Shown here: piece by piece, positions 26,486 through 35,651 of the stretch | How the letters are laid out: the number at the start of each line of letters is the position of its first letter | Position numbering within the stretch: the first letter of the stretch is position 1 | Source: JBMNOZ01 sp050943335 | Lineage (GTDB): Bacteria > Bacillota > Desulfitobacteriia > Desulfitobacteriales > Syntrophobotulaceae | Assembly: GCA_050943335.1 (NCBI GenBank) | Contig: JBMNOZ010000001.1 | Coordinates: 62,001-126,000 of the forward strand | DNA: 64,000 nucleotides | Direction of reading: 5' to 3' | Notes under the pieces: model-generated | The model's input: only the letters and a program-made list of their open reading frames with translations | Told to the model about the DNA's origin: nothing | Databases searched by the model: none | Made by a program: the position numbers and the translations under genes

Positions 26486-27475
26486 GTGAAAATTGCAGTC
26501 GATGCTATGGGAGGGGATTATGCCCCTGCTGAGATAGTGAAAGGCGCTTTAAGAGCATGCGAGGTTTACCCGGATTTACAGATTGTTCTTGTGGGCCAGA
26601 CAGAGAAGATTAAGAAGTACATACCGGAAGAGGCTTACAAAACAAATCTAGAAATTAATGAGGCGAAAGATGTCATTGAAATGGATGAACATCCCGCTAC
26701 AGCGATCAAAAAGAAACCGGAGGCTTCGATTGTGGTAGCCACGAGGCTGGTTAAAGAAGGAGAGGCAGGGGCTTTGGTCTCTGCGGGAAGCACGGGGGCA
26801 CAGATGGCTGCAGCTTTGTTTGGTTTGGGTAGAATAAAAGGGATCAATCGACCGGCGATTGGAACTGTTTTGCCTACCTTGGATAAAGGAAAGCTACTGC
26901 TGGATGCGGGGGCCAATCCAGATGCTAAACCAGAGAACCTTCTTCAATATGGGCTGATGGGAAGTATTTACGCCGAGCAAATTCTCAAGATTCCCAACCC
27001 CAGAGTTGCTTTGCTAAGTATAGGAGAAGAAGAAACAAAAGGCAATGAACTTGTTCGGCAGGCCTATCCCTTGTTCAAGGAAGCAAAGTTTAATTTTATA
27101 GGCAATATAGAAGGCAGGGATATTTCCTATGGAAAAGCGGATGTGATTGTCTGTGATGCTTTTGTGGGAAATATAGTTTTAAAGACTATGGAAGGAGTAG
27201 CCACTTCCCTATTTCAAATGATTAAAGAGAAGATTTCCGCCAGTCCCTCAAGGAAAATAGGGGCGATGCTTGTGAAATCGGGATTAAAAGAAATTGCTCG
27301 CGCGTTTGATTATTCAGAGTACGGCGGCGTTCCGCTTTTGGGAGTGAACGGGACCAGTATTATTTGCCACGGAAGTTCCAAGGAAAAAGCGATTTTCAAT
27401 GCAATTCGGGTTGCTAAAGAGTGTCTGGAACAGAGAATCCTGGAAAAGGTAAGAATCGGTTTAGAAAACGAATAA
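26486..27475 (+). CDS. plsX: Phosphate acyltransferase PlsX
   Basis: Converts acyl-ACP to acyl-phosphate, first step of phospholipid synthesis with PlsY. 329 residues from GTG 26486 (VKIAVDAMGGDYAP), set by GGAGG at 26473-26477; the longer TTG reading at 26444 has no site and adds a non-family N-terminus. Family pieces VSAGSTGA and DAFVGNIVLKT are present. No fapR precedes it and none of fabD, fabG or fabH follows, unlike most Firmicutes. Confidence 0.96.
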   Translation: MKIAVDAMGGDYAPAEIVKGALRACEVYPDLQIVLVGQTEKIKKYIPEEAYKTNLEINEAKDVIEMDEHPATAIKKKPEASIVVATRLVKEGEAGALVSAGSTGAQMAAALFGLGRIKGINRPAIGTVLPTLDKGKLLLDAGANPDAKPENLLQYGLMGSIYAEQILKIPNPRVALLSIGEEETKGNELVRQAYPLFKEAKFNFIGNIEGRDISYGKADVIVCDAFVGNIVLKTMEGVATSLFQMIKEKISASPSRKIGAMLVKSGLKEIARAFDYSEYGGVPLLGVNGTSIICHGSSKEKAIFNAIRVAKECLEQRILEKVRIGLENE

Positions 27476-27501
27476 AAAATAAGGCGGGGGTTAAGAGCTG
27501 C

Positions 27502-27529
27502 TTGCATTCTGGCTAATTACTGGTACAAT
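27502..27529 (+). promoter_or_regulatory. Extended -10 promoter of acpP
   Basis: TTGCAT (27502-27507), 16-base spacer ending in TGG, TACAAT (27524-27529); the TG one base before the -10 makes it an extended -10 promoter. Leader of about 100 bases. Confidence 0.65.
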
Positions 27530-27638
27530 TTTGAATAAAAGGTTTAAAACCCTGTAAATAATAGGGAAGAAATAATAAGAACGAATGAACCAAAGGCATT
27601 TAGTAATGCTGAGCATCTTGAGGGGAGGTGGTCTATAA

Positions 27639-27866
27639 GTGGAGATTTACGAAAAAGTTAAGGCTATCGTAGTTGAACAATTGGGAATTGAAGAGGAAGA
27701 AATCACCCCAACTACGACTTTTGAGGACTTGAATGCTGATTCCTTGGACATCGTTGAACTAATTATGGCTCTCGAGGAAGAATTTGATCTTGATATTGCC
27801 GATGAAGAGGTAGAGAACATCAAGACCATTGAGGATATTGTAAATTATATAAAAGAGAATAAATAA
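27639..27866 (+). CDS. acpP: Acyl carrier protein
   Basis: 75-residue acidic four-helix protein carrying acyl chains on a 4'-phosphopantetheine arm attached to the serine of NADSLDIVEL (near residue 37). GTG start 27639 after AGGGGAGGTGG. Upstream of rnc-smc-ftsY as in Bacillus, but without fab genes next to it. Confidence 0.97.
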   Translation: MEIYEKVKAIVVEQLGIEEEEITPTTTFEDLNADSLDIVELIMALEEEFDLDIADEEVENIKTIEDIVNYIKENK

Positions 27867-27874
27867 GCACTAAA

Positions 27875-27925
27875 GCCCCGTTGTCTAAAAATGGGTTCCT
27901 ATGTCCCGAGTTAGATATACGGGGT
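27875..27925 (+). promoter_or_regulatory. Long hairpin between acpP and rnc
   Basis: GCCCCGT (27875-27881) pairs with ACGGGGT (27919-27925); TGTCTAA (27882-27888) with TTAGATA (27911-27917), one bulged T at 27918, and GGG/CCC (27893-27895/27905-27907) inside the loop. About 14 continuous pairs, long enough for RNase III, 34 bases before the RNase III gene itself. TATTTAATTTT follows, so weak termination is the other option. Confidence 0.6.
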
Positions 27926-27958
27926 ATTTAATTTTAAGAAAAGGATTTGACGAGTTTA

Positions 27959-28702
27959 ATGGATAAAAAAGGAAAACGTTTATATTTCAAGAAAAAACCT
28001 CTGGCTTTGCAAGAAGAGGTAAAAATGTTTATGAAAAAAATCGGTCTTCAAGATCTAGAAAGCGATTTACTGGTCCAAGCCTTAGTTCATCCTTCTTACA
28101 CCTTTGAGAATCCAGGGAAGGGTTTGGAAAATAACCAAAGGCTTGAATTCCTTGGAGATGCGGTTCTGGATTTTATTATTGGAGAGTACCTTTATCTGCA
28201 TTATCAGGAAAAACCGGAAGGAGAACTTACAAAAATGCGGGCGGCAGTGGTAAATGAAACAACTTTGGCTCGTAACGGCAAAAATATTGGCTTAGGACAA
28301 GTCCTTTTTTTAGGAAAGGGAGAGCAGTTAACCGGGGGTAGAGAAAGACCTTCCATAATTGCGGATGCTTTGGAGGCTGTTATCGGGGCGATTTATCTGC
28401 AGTATGGTTTTGAAAAAGTCCGTAAATTTGTCCTGGATATGTTTATACCTGAAATCAAAAAGTTAGACAAAGGGCATTATGGAGATTTCAAAACCATGCT
28501 TCAAGAAAAGGCTCAGAAACAGGAAAATGAAGTGGAGTATAAAATTCTGGAGGAGTCAGGGCCTGATCATAATAAGCTCTTTACAGCCGGGGTGTATATC
28601 CAGGGAATACTGAAAGGCACGGGTAAAGGCAGGACAAAAAAAGAAGCGGAGCAGCAAGCGGCTGAATTGGCGTTAGAACAATGGGAGGGAAAAGATAGTT
28701 GA
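27959..28702 (+). CDS. rnc: Ribonuclease III
   Basis: Cleaves double-stranded RNA in rRNA processing and mRNA turnover. About 247 residues: RNase III domain with the signature RLEFLGDAVLDF (near 62) and later IADALEAVIGA, then a C-terminal dsRNA-binding domain (from about 178; GKGRTKKEAEQQAA). ATG 27959 is used; an in-frame TTG at 27947 lies 1 base after AGGA and is too close. Its stop overlaps the smc start by 4 bases. Confidence 0.96.
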   Translation: MDKKGKRLYFKKKPLALQEEVKMFMKKIGLQDLESDLLVQALVHPSYTFENPGKGLENNQRLEFLGDAVLDFIIGEYLYLHYQEKPEGELTKMRAAVVNETTLARNGKNIGLGQVLFLGKGEQLTGGRERPSIIADALEAVIGAIYLQYGFEKVRKFVLDMFIPEIKKLDKGHYGDFKTMLQEKAQKQENEVEYKILEESGPDHNKLFTAGVYIQGILKGTGKGRTKKEAEQQAAELALEQWEGKDS

Positions 28703-31700
28703 AAGCGAAGGCCACCTCGAGGATTTTTTTAAAAAGTATCCACATCCAAGGTTTTAAATCCTTTGCCGATAAAGTTCGATTCGATTTACAGCCGGGATTA
28801 TGTGTTATTGTGGGGCCTAATGGCTGTGGTAAGAGCAATGTCGCCGATGCAGTCCGTTGGGTTTTAGGGGAGCAAAGCGCTAAAAGCTTGCGAGGCAACA
28901 AAATGGAAGACGTTATTTTTGCCGGGAGTTCAACCCGCCGACCGGTGGGGATGGCTGAAGTATCCTTGGTTTTTGATAATTCAACCGGTTTGTTTCCCCT
29001 GGATTTTGAGGAAGTTATTATCACCCGCCGGGTTTTTCGGGATGGAGAAGGACAATTTTTTATCAATAAAACACCCTGCCGCTTAAAAGATATTCAGGAA
29101 TTATTTTTGGATACCGGCTCTGGAAAAGAGGGTTTTTCCATAATTGGGCAAGGGCGAGTGGAGGAAATATTAAACCTAAAGGCTGAAGAACGTCGCTTAT
29201 TAATTGAGGAAGTTGCCGGGATCAGTAAGTTTCGGTTGAGAAAAAAAGAGGCGGTCAAGAAATTGGAAGATACGAAGCAAAATATTGATCGTTTAAACGA
29301 TATCCTGACCGAAGTTCAGGCTCGATTGGCTCCTCTGGCTAGACAAGCGGAAATAGCTCAAAAATCCGAAGAACTAAAAAATGAGCTTCGGGAAACGGAA
29401 ATCAAACTTTTAGTCCAAGATCTTTCGGAGATCAAAGTAAAACTTACCAAAGTACAAACTGAAGGCCAAACTCTACAAGATCAGTTAGCAGAACTCAATA
29501 CAGCTTTAGCCGAGGCTGAAAACAAGAATATTCACGTCAAATATAAACTTAATTTATTGGAGGAAACTATTCAAGAGCTTCAAACTTCAATCTACTCTTT
29601 AGAAAATAGTATTTCCGACAAAGAGCATGCTCTTTCTTTAGCGGCTGAAAGGGAGGAATATACTAAGGATCAGCTGGAGAGGCTGGAAAAGGAGATTTCA
29701 TTAGCTAAAGAAGAAGAGTCGGCCTTTAAGAAAAAAGAAAAGGAATTATTGGAGCGGGAAGGGTTTTTAAAAGACAAACTTGCCGAGGCTTCCGTAACTC
29801 TTAAGGAATTAGAAAAGCAATTGCTTGTCTTACGAGAAACAAACGGAGAATCTAGATTAGAAGAGTTGAAAACCGAAATATTTGAAGAGCTTTCCTTAAA
29901 AAGTAAGCTGGCAAATGAACTGGCCGAATTAGAGCATAAAAAGGATTCCTTGCAAAGACAGGAGGGCCAACTGACGGAGAGTATAGCGGCAAGAGAACGG
30001 GAGATAGAATCCTTGGCAATGCAAATTGAAAAACTAGATCAAGAAATGCTGGAATTGGAAGACCTTGCCGTTAATCTGACAGCCAAAGCGGCCGTTTTTA
30101 AACAACAGCTTACTGCTAAGGAAAAGGAACTAATGAAAATTGAAGAAAACAAGACTTCCCTCCTCCGACAACTTGACCAAATAAAAGCGCGGCAAAGGGC
30201 CTTACAAACTCTTGAAGCCAACCTGGAAGGTTATAATAAAGGGGTTAGAGAAATAGTTCTTGCTTTCAGAAAAGGGGAACTAAAGAACTGTGTTCTTTAC
30301 GGGACGGTTGCGGAGAATATTCTGGTGGAGCCAAAGTATGAGTTGGCCTTGGAAACCGCTTTGGGGCTCGCTATGCAGTATATAATCGTTGACAGCACTG
30401 AGGATGGTAAAGAAGGCATAGCTTACTTAAAGAAAACAAAAAATGGCAGGGCAACGTTTCTCCCGCGCCTGGTTCTCCAAGGAAAGAAAGCGTTATTGAC
30501 TTCAAGAACTTTAGATCACCCGGGCTTTCTAGGTTTAGCAGTAGATTTAATAAAATGCGACCCTCGTTTTAAGCCTGTTTTCCAGAACCTACTCGGTAGA
30601 ATCTTAGTTGCAGACAGCATGGATTCGGCAGTTACTTTGGCCAAACAAAATAATTACCGTTTCAAAGTGGTCACTTTACAGGGCGATCAAGTAAATCCAG
30701 GGGGTTCTTTAACCGGGGGGAGTGTTAGGAACCAGGAAAGTGGACTTTTGGGTCGGAAAAGGCAGATCGAGAGACTGGTTTTAGAGGCTCAGGAAATTCA
30801 AAAAGCCTTAGAAGCGAAAGAAAGGGATTTAATAAATTGCAGTCGGGAATTAGAGACTCTAAAAACCAAAATAAAGGATTTGGATAGGGAAATAGAATCC
30901 TGCCAAAATACTAAGAATATTTTAACTGTGGACAGAAAACATCTCCGGGAAAGAAATGATCGTTTGCAAGAATCCCTAAAGCTGCTGAAATATAACCTTT
31001 CCGATGTGATAAATCAATTCTCAGGGTTAGATCACAACATTGCGGACATTAAAGCCCGTATTAATGATTCAACGCACAGAATTGCCAGTTTGCAAAACGA
31101 ACAAAAGGATTTGGAAGAACTCCTTAAAAAAACAAATGCTCAAGGTCTGGTTTTGACAGAGCGTATTACAGAGGCGAGAGTTGAGGTAGCCAGGTGGGAG
31201 CAAGAGTTAGCCCAAATTCAAGACCGATTGGGAGAAGGAAGAAAACTTGTTCAAACTAATTCCTTGGCCGTGAGGGAAAAAAAGAATGAATGGTCAGCCC
31301 TTAAACAAAAGGAGAGAGATTTAAGCGCCGAGCAGGAAGAGCTTAAAAATGAGCTTCGGGGCGATAATGCTTTTTTAGAAGAGAAAAAACAGGAATTGAT
31401 TAGATTGCGGAGCCGGAGGGAAAAAAAGAGTACAGAAAACCTCAAATACGAAGAAGATATTCGGCAGCTTACCGATCAGATAAAGAAAACGGAGAAGCTG
31501 TTGTACCAAAATGAGATTGAGCTTACCCGCTTACAAACTGAAGAAGAGGCGGAGTTAGAAAAATTAAGGGCTGAATTTAGTTGTTCCATTGAGGACGCTC
31601 TTGCTTATCAAAGCGGGGAAAACAGAGCCACGCTTAATGAGCGTCTCAAAAACCTCCGACAGGAAGTAGAAAATCTCGGACTGGTAAACTATGCGGCTCT

Positions 31701-32292
31701 TAAAGAATACCCGGAAACCTTGGAACGCTTTGACTTTTTGAGCGCTCAAAAAAACGACTTGGTTGCGGCTGCAGATTCTTTATACAGTCTTATCAGTGAA
31801 CTAGATGAGAGCATGATAAAACGTTTCGCCAAAGGGTTTAAGGATGTAAATAAAGCTTTCCAGGAGGTTTTTAAGGAGCTTTTTAACGGAGGACAAGCGG
31901 AATTAATATTGGATGATCCCGATAACCTTTTAGAGACGGGGGTAAAAATCATTGCCCAGCCTCCCGGTAAAAAGGCCCAACTATTATCACTGCTATCCGG
32001 CGGGGAAAGGGCTTTCACTGCTATTGCCTTGTTATTTGCTTTCTTAAAAGTAAAACCCAGTCCTTTCTGTCTTTTGGATGAAATTGAGGCTGCTCTGGAT
32101 GAAGTAAACGTTAAACGCTTTATTAATTACTTGCAATCCCTGTCTTTTCACACTCAATTCATCCTCATATCCCATCGCCGGGGAACCATGGAAGCCGCTA
32201 ATAAACTATTCGGCATAACAATGGAAGAAACCGGTGTTTCTAAACTTTTAACCGTGGAAATGAAAGACAAGATTGATCCCGAAATTGCTTAA
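28699..32292 (+). CDS. smc: Chromosome segregation protein SMC
   Basis: 1197-residue ABC-type condensin ATPase. N-terminal Walker A GPNGCGKSN near residue 37; long coiled coils (about 165-505 and 665-1030) around a hinge (about 515-665, GGSLTGGS just after it); C-terminal signature LSGGERAFTAIALLFA near 1097 and Walker B FCLLDEIEAALDE. TTG start overlaps rnc; GGGAGGG is 9 bases upstream. ScpA/B genes are elsewhere. It is followed by ftsY as in Bacillus. Confidence 0.97.
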   Translation: MKAKATSRIFLKSIHIQGFKSFADKVRFDLQPGLCVIVGPNGCGKSNVADAVRWVLGEQSAKSLRGNKMEDVIFAGSSTRRPVGMAEVSLVFDNSTGLFPLDFEEVIITRRVFRDGEGQFFINKTPCRLKDIQELFLDTGSGKEGFSIIGQGRVEEILNLKAEERRLLIEEVAGISKFRLRKKEAVKKLEDTKQNIDRLNDILTEVQARLAPLARQAEIAQKSEELKNELRETEIKLLVQDLSEIKVKLTKVQTEGQTLQDQLAELNTALAEAENKNIHVKYKLNLLEETIQELQTSIYSLENSISDKEHALSLAAEREEYTKDQLERLEKEISLAKEEESAFKKKEKELLEREGFLKDKLAEASVTLKELEKQLLVLRETNGESRLEELKTEIFEELSLKSKLANELAELEHKKDSLQRQEGQLTESIAAREREIESLAMQIEKLDQEMLELEDLAVNLTAKAAVFKQQLTAKEKELMKIEENKTSLLRQLDQIKARQRALQTLEANLEGYNKGVREIVLAFRKGELKNCVLYGTVAENILVEPKYELALETALGLAMQYIIVDSTEDGKEGIAYLKKTKNGRATFLPRLVLQGKKALLTSRTLDHPGFLGLAVDLIKCDPRFKPVFQNLLGRILVADSMDSAVTLAKQNNYRFKVVTLQGDQVNPGGSLTGGSVRNQESGLLGRKRQIERLVLEAQEIQKALEAKERDLINCSRELETLKTKIKDLDREIESCQNTKNILTVDRKHLRERNDRLQESLKLLKYNLSDVINQFSGLDHNIADIKARINDSTHRIASLQNEQKDLEELLKKTNAQGLVLTERITEARVEVARWEQELAQIQDRLGEGRKLVQTNSLAVREKKNEWSALKQKERDLSAEQEELKNELRGDNAFLEEKKQELIRLRSRREKKSTENLKYEEDIRQLTDQIKKTEKLLYQNEIELTRLQTEEEAELEKLRAEFSCSIEDALAYQSGENRATLNERLKNLRQEVENLGLVNYAALKEYPETLERFDFLSAQKNDLVAAADSLYSLISELDESMIKRFAKGFKDVNKAFQEVFKELFNGGQAELILDDPDNLLETGVKIIAQPPGKKAQLLSLLSGGERAFTAIALLFAFLKVKPSPFCLLDEIEAALDEVNVKRFINYLQSLSFHTQFILISHRRGTMEAANKLFGITMEETGVSKLLTVEMKDKIDPEIA

Positions 32293-32467
32293 AGAGGCTT
32301 TCTTTACCCTTTCTTTTAAAAATAAAATCATAGAGTGAAGACTTTTTGTGGAAGCTATAAAAGTGTGGAGGGAGCAGACTTTTCTGAAGACCGCCGCTCT
32401 TCACGCCCTCTTTAGAATGTGATAAAATGTTTCCAGACAAGAGATATTGAAAACAAAGGAGATTTTA

Positions 32468-33391
32468 ATGGCAGGTTTTATAGGTAAATTAAAGGAAAAG
32501 TTAACTAAAACTAGGGAGGGTTTTATAGATAAAATTGAACAGGCTTTTAATAGAGCCGGCAAAATAGATGAGGACCTGTATGAAGAGTTAGAGGAGATAT
32601 TAATTCAATCCGATGTAGGTGTGGCAACGTCTTTGGAGCTTATAGATCAATTGCGTCAGGCAGTTAAAGAAAGGAAAATTTCGGAGCCTGAAATGCTGAA
32701 AAGCGTGTTGCAAGAATTTATTGTCGAAAAACTGGGGGTCGGATCCCCTTTAATCACGGCTGAAGGATCCCCTACCGTTTATTTGATCGTTGGGGTTAAC
32801 GGGGTGGGTAAGACAACATCCATCGGTAAGTTAGCTAAAAGTCTCCAAAAAGATAAGAAAAGAGTTTTATTGGCTGCCGGAGATACCTTCCGGGCGGCAG
32901 CCATTGAGCAATTAGAAATCTGGGGAAACAGGGCGTCCGCTGAGGTCATAAAACAAGAAGAAGGCACTGATCCAGCGGCAGTGGTTTTCGATGCCGTTAA
33001 AGCCGCCCTGTCCAGGAAGGTAGACTATTTGCTCATCGATACTGCCGGGAGATTACATAATAAAGTTAACCTAATGAGGGAATTATCTAAAATCAGAAGA
33101 GTAATCGAGCGTGAAATCCCGGATGCACCACAGGAAGTTCTTCTAGTGCTCGATGCTACCACAGGCCAAAACGCTTTACAGCAGGCGAAACTGTTTAGCG
33201 AGGCGGTTGATGTTACCGGTATTATCCTCACCAAATTAGATGGGACAGCTAAAGGCGGTGTTATTCTTGGGATTCAGGGTGAAACCGGAATACCAGTAAA
33301 GCTTATCGGTGTCGGAGAGGGAATTGATGATCTAAAACCGTTTAATCCTCGGGAATTTGCCGCCGCCTTATTTCCTAACGGGGAGGACTAG
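32468..33391 (+). CDS. ftsY: Signal recognition particle receptor FtsY
   Basis: SRP GTPase that docks ribosome-SRP complexes at the membrane. 307 residues: NG domain with GVNGVGKTTSIGKLA, DTAGRLHNKVNLM and TKLDGTAKGG. The acidic A domain of Gram-negative FtsY is missing, as usual for Firmicutes. ATG 32468 follows AAAGGAG; the longer TTG 32447 has no site. The 175 bases between smc and ftsY hold only minor hairpins. Confidence 0.97.
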   Translation: MAGFIGKLKEKLTKTREGFIDKIEQAFNRAGKIDEDLYEELEEILIQSDVGVATSLELIDQLRQAVKERKISEPEMLKSVLQEFIVEKLGVGSPLITAEGSPTVYLIVGVNGVGKTTSIGKLAKSLQKDKKRVLLAAGDTFRAAAIEQLEIWGNRASAEVIKQEEGTDPAAVVFDAVKAALSRKVDYLLIDTAGRLHNKVNLMRELSKIRRVIEREIPDAPQEVLLVLDATTGQNALQQAKLFSEAVDVTGIILTKLDGTAKGGVILGIQGETGIPVKLIGVGEGIDDLKPFNPREFAAALFPNGED

Positions 33392-33394
33392 AAA

Positions 33395-34180
33395 ATGAAT
33401 GTCGCCTTGATTGGGGGAACCGGAGTCGAGAAGCTGGAGATTGCTCATAAATCGGCTTTTACAGTAGAAACTCCCTACGGGACAGTCAATTTAGAAAAAG
33501 GGTTTATCGGTTCCAGCGAGCTTGTTTTTTTGAAAAGACATGGGGACAAGCACTCTCTTCCGCCCCATGCCATAAATTATAGGGGTAATATCTATGCTCT
33601 CCACAAAATAGGTATAAAAAAGATTATTGCAACCGGTGCTGTAGGATCTATAGTGCCTGAATTTGAGATCGGGGATCTAGTCCTAGTGGACCAATTTCTG
33701 GATTTTACCAAAAACAGACCGTTAACTTATTATGAGGGGGGAGAGGATGGAGTACTCCATGTTGATGTTTCCGAACCCTATTGTCCTGATTTGCGAAAAA
33801 GGATTGTTCAAAGCGGAGTAGAACTGGGCTTTGTTGTTAAGAATGGTGGGGTTTACGTTTGTACAGAAGGTCCCCGCTTTGAAACTCCGGCGGAAATAAA
33901 GATGTTTGAAATGCTTTGCGGACAAGTAGTGGGTATGACCGGTGTGCCTGAAGTTGTTCTGGCCAGGGAATTAGGGCTTTGTTATGCTTTTATTGCCCTG
34001 GTGACTAATAAGGCTGCCGGGGTTTCTAAGAAACCATTGACACATTCAGAAGTTATAGCTACTATGAAAATATTAGAAGATAGAATAGCTAAATTAATAG
34101 AGATAACTTGTAAGAATATAGATAATGGACAAAGGAATTGTGACTGCTCTACTGGAAACAGTGAAGCAGGCTTATTTTAG
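33395..34180 (+). CDS. MTAP/PNP-family phosphorylase, probably S-methyl-5'-thioinosine phosphorylase
   Basis: 261 residues of the nucleoside phosphorylase family 2: GGTGVEKLE phosphate loop, FLKRHG, HAINYRGN, CTEGPRFETPAEI. Where MTA phosphorylases carry aspartates that hold adenine, this protein reads GMTGVPEVVLARELG...VTNKAAG, with asparagine, as in S-methyl-5'-thioinosine phosphorylase of Pseudomonas (from memory). It would release hypoxanthine and methylthioribose-1-P from methylthioinosine. It starts 4 bases after ftsY, 14 before mtnA; an MTA deaminase homologue is 5 kb on. Plain MTA phosphorylase is the alternative. Confidence 0.85.
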   Translation: MNVALIGGTGVEKLEIAHKSAFTVETPYGTVNLEKGFIGSSELVFLKRHGDKHSLPPHAINYRGNIYALHKIGIKKIIATGAVGSIVPEFEIGDLVLVDQFLDFTKNRPLTYYEGGEDGVLHVDVSEPYCPDLRKRIVQSGVELGFVVKNGGVYVCTEGPRFETPAEIKMFEMLCGQVVGMTGVPEVVLARELGLCYAFIALVTNKAAGVSKKPLTHSEVIATMKILEDRIAKLIEITCKNIDNGQRNCDCSTGNSEAGLF

Positions 34181-34194
34181 AAAGGCGGAATAAC

Positions 34195-35226
34195 GTGAAA
34201 GCGCTTCAATGGCAAGATGATCATTTGCTATTGCTCAATCAAACCAAGCTCCCATTTGAAGAACAATATCGTAAAGCAAGTTCTTTTTTGGAAGTGGCAG
34301 AGGCTATCAAGAATATGGAAGTGCGTGGGGCGCCGGCTATTGGAGCTGCGGCGGCCTACGGATTTGCTCTTGGCGCCTTGAAATATGAAGGGGAAAAAGA
34401 ACAATTTTTAGACTATATGAAAGATGTTCGTTCAACCCTGGAAGACACGCGCCCTACTGCTGTGAACCTTTCCTGGGCTCTTCGAAAGATGGAAGATAAG
34501 CTTAGAGAAAACTATGAGGAAGATCTCCAGGATATTAAAGAGATATTAATTGCGGAAGCCAATGCCATCGCTGATGACGATCGAAGAATGAATAGACTTA
34601 TTGGCGAGTACGGGAACACTGTTGTCCCGGAAAAAGCAAATATACTAACCCATTGCAATACTGGATCTTTAGCCACTGTGGAGTATGGAACAGCCTTGGG
34701 TGTTGTTAGAGCGGCTTTTGAGGCCGAAAAAAAGATTCATGTCTATGTAGATGAAACCAGGCCTTTCCTTCAGGGAGCTAGATTAACAGTTTGGGAGCTG
34801 ATGCGGGAAGGAATTCCGCACACTTTGATCACGGACAGCACTGCTGGTTATCTGATGCAGCAAGGAAAAATAGATGTGGTTATTGTAGGGGCAGATAGAA
34901 TTGCGATGAACGGGGATACGGCCAATAAGATCGGGACCTATTCTCTTGCAGTTTTAGCCTCTGTCCATGAAATACCCTTCTATGTAGCCGCTCCTAGCAC
35001 GACTATAGATCTAAAAATTTCCGGAGGAGATGAAATCCCGGTTGAAGAGCGGGATGGTACTGAAGTAAGAATGTTTAAAGATTCCCGGGTGGTTCCGGAA
35101 GAGGTACCTGTTTATAACCCCTCTTTTGATATTACACCGGCGAGATATATAACTGGTATTATTACGGAAAAAGGGGTAATTTCTCCTCCCTACGCGGTGA
35201 ACCTGGTAAAGATGTTGGTTAAGTAA
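34195..35226 (+). CDS. mtnA: S-methyl-5-thioribose-1-phosphate isomerase
   Basis: Isomerises methylthioribose-1-P to methylthioribulose-1-P. 343 residues of the eIF2B-related family: MEVRGAPAIGAAAAYG, THCNTGSLATVEYGTALG, VDETRPFLQGARLTVWEL and VVGADRIAMNGDTANKIGTY. GTG start 34195. Next after the phosphorylase and probably co-transcribed; no mtnB/C/D or DHAP-shunt aldolase follows, so the later steps are not in this window. Confidence 0.95.
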   Translation: MKALQWQDDHLLLLNQTKLPFEEQYRKASSFLEVAEAIKNMEVRGAPAIGAAAAYGFALGALKYEGEKEQFLDYMKDVRSTLEDTRPTAVNLSWALRKMEDKLRENYEEDLQDIKEILIAEANAIADDDRRMNRLIGEYGNTVVPEKANILTHCNTGSLATVEYGTALGVVRAAFEAEKKIHVYVDETRPFLQGARLTVWELMREGIPHTLITDSTAGYLMQQGKIDVVIVGADRIAMNGDTANKIGTYSLAVLASVHEIPFYVAAPSTTIDLKISGGDEIPVEERDGTEVRMFKDSRVVPEEVPVYNPSFDITPARYITGIITEKGVISPPYAVNLVKMLVK

Positions 35227-35255
35227 GGGATATAAAAAATAAATAAACTTTCAAT

Positions 35256-35290
35256 TCCGGCAAAGTCAATCTTAGGCCGGATTTTGTTTT
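35256..35290 (+). terminator. Terminator after mtnA
   Basis: TCCGGC (35256-35261) pairs with GCCGGA (35276-35281), loop of 14 bases, followed by TTTTGTTTTT. Ends the ftsY-mtnP-mtnA transcript. Confidence 0.7.
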
Positions 35291-35412
35291 TCAAAGAGTA
35301 GAAAAATTTTTAGAAATGTGCTATGATAATTAGCAGTCATCTTTAGTGAGTGCTGATAAACTAGTTTGATTGATAAATATATGGAATAACTTCTTGATCG
35401 AAAGTCTTAGAG

Positions 35413-35500
35413 CTAAGTTGGGAAGTTTTATATTCTGTATAATAGCGTTAGAACCGGGTAAAGAACACACTCTCAACTTAGATATGAGAGTGTGTTTTTT
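35413..35500 (+). promoter_or_regulatory. Attenuator-like terminator/antiterminator before ino1
   Basis: Terminator: ACACACTCTCA (35465-35475) and TGAGAGTGTGT (35485-35495), 11 perfect pairs, then six T. Competing pairing: CTAAGTTGGGA (35413-35423) with TCTCAACTTAG (35471-35481), 11 pairs with one G-U, which uses up part of the terminator's 5' arm. The two folds exclude each other. Upstream sequence 35320-35412 would form the sensor. TATGATAAT at 35322-35330 is a possible -10; a TATAAT at 35438-35443 is another, but gives a transcript that ends within about 50 bases. No known riboswitch consensus was recognised. Bases 35501-35651 carry no convincing gene. Confidence 0.6.
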
Positions 35501-35651
35501 ATGGAAGTTTAGAATATTTGAAAGGAGGTGAAGAAACTTAAAGATTCAAGGAATTATTTAAAAGATGGGGGTGGCGTTGGAAAAGTAGACGTAAGAATTT
35601 GGTTAGAATGAATGCTTGCTAAAATATTAAATCTTTAAGGGGGCGATTCAT

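Noticed and set aside
35438..35443. Perfect TATAAT as ino1 promoter
   Set aside because: No good -35 at proper spacing and the transcript would meet the strong terminator within about 50 bases; kept only as an alternative.
35521..35614. 27-codon reading frame from GTG 35528 with a strong AAAGGAGGTG
   Set aside because: The Shine-Dalgarno overlaps the GTG itself, and no other start lies at usable distance; no recognisable peptide.
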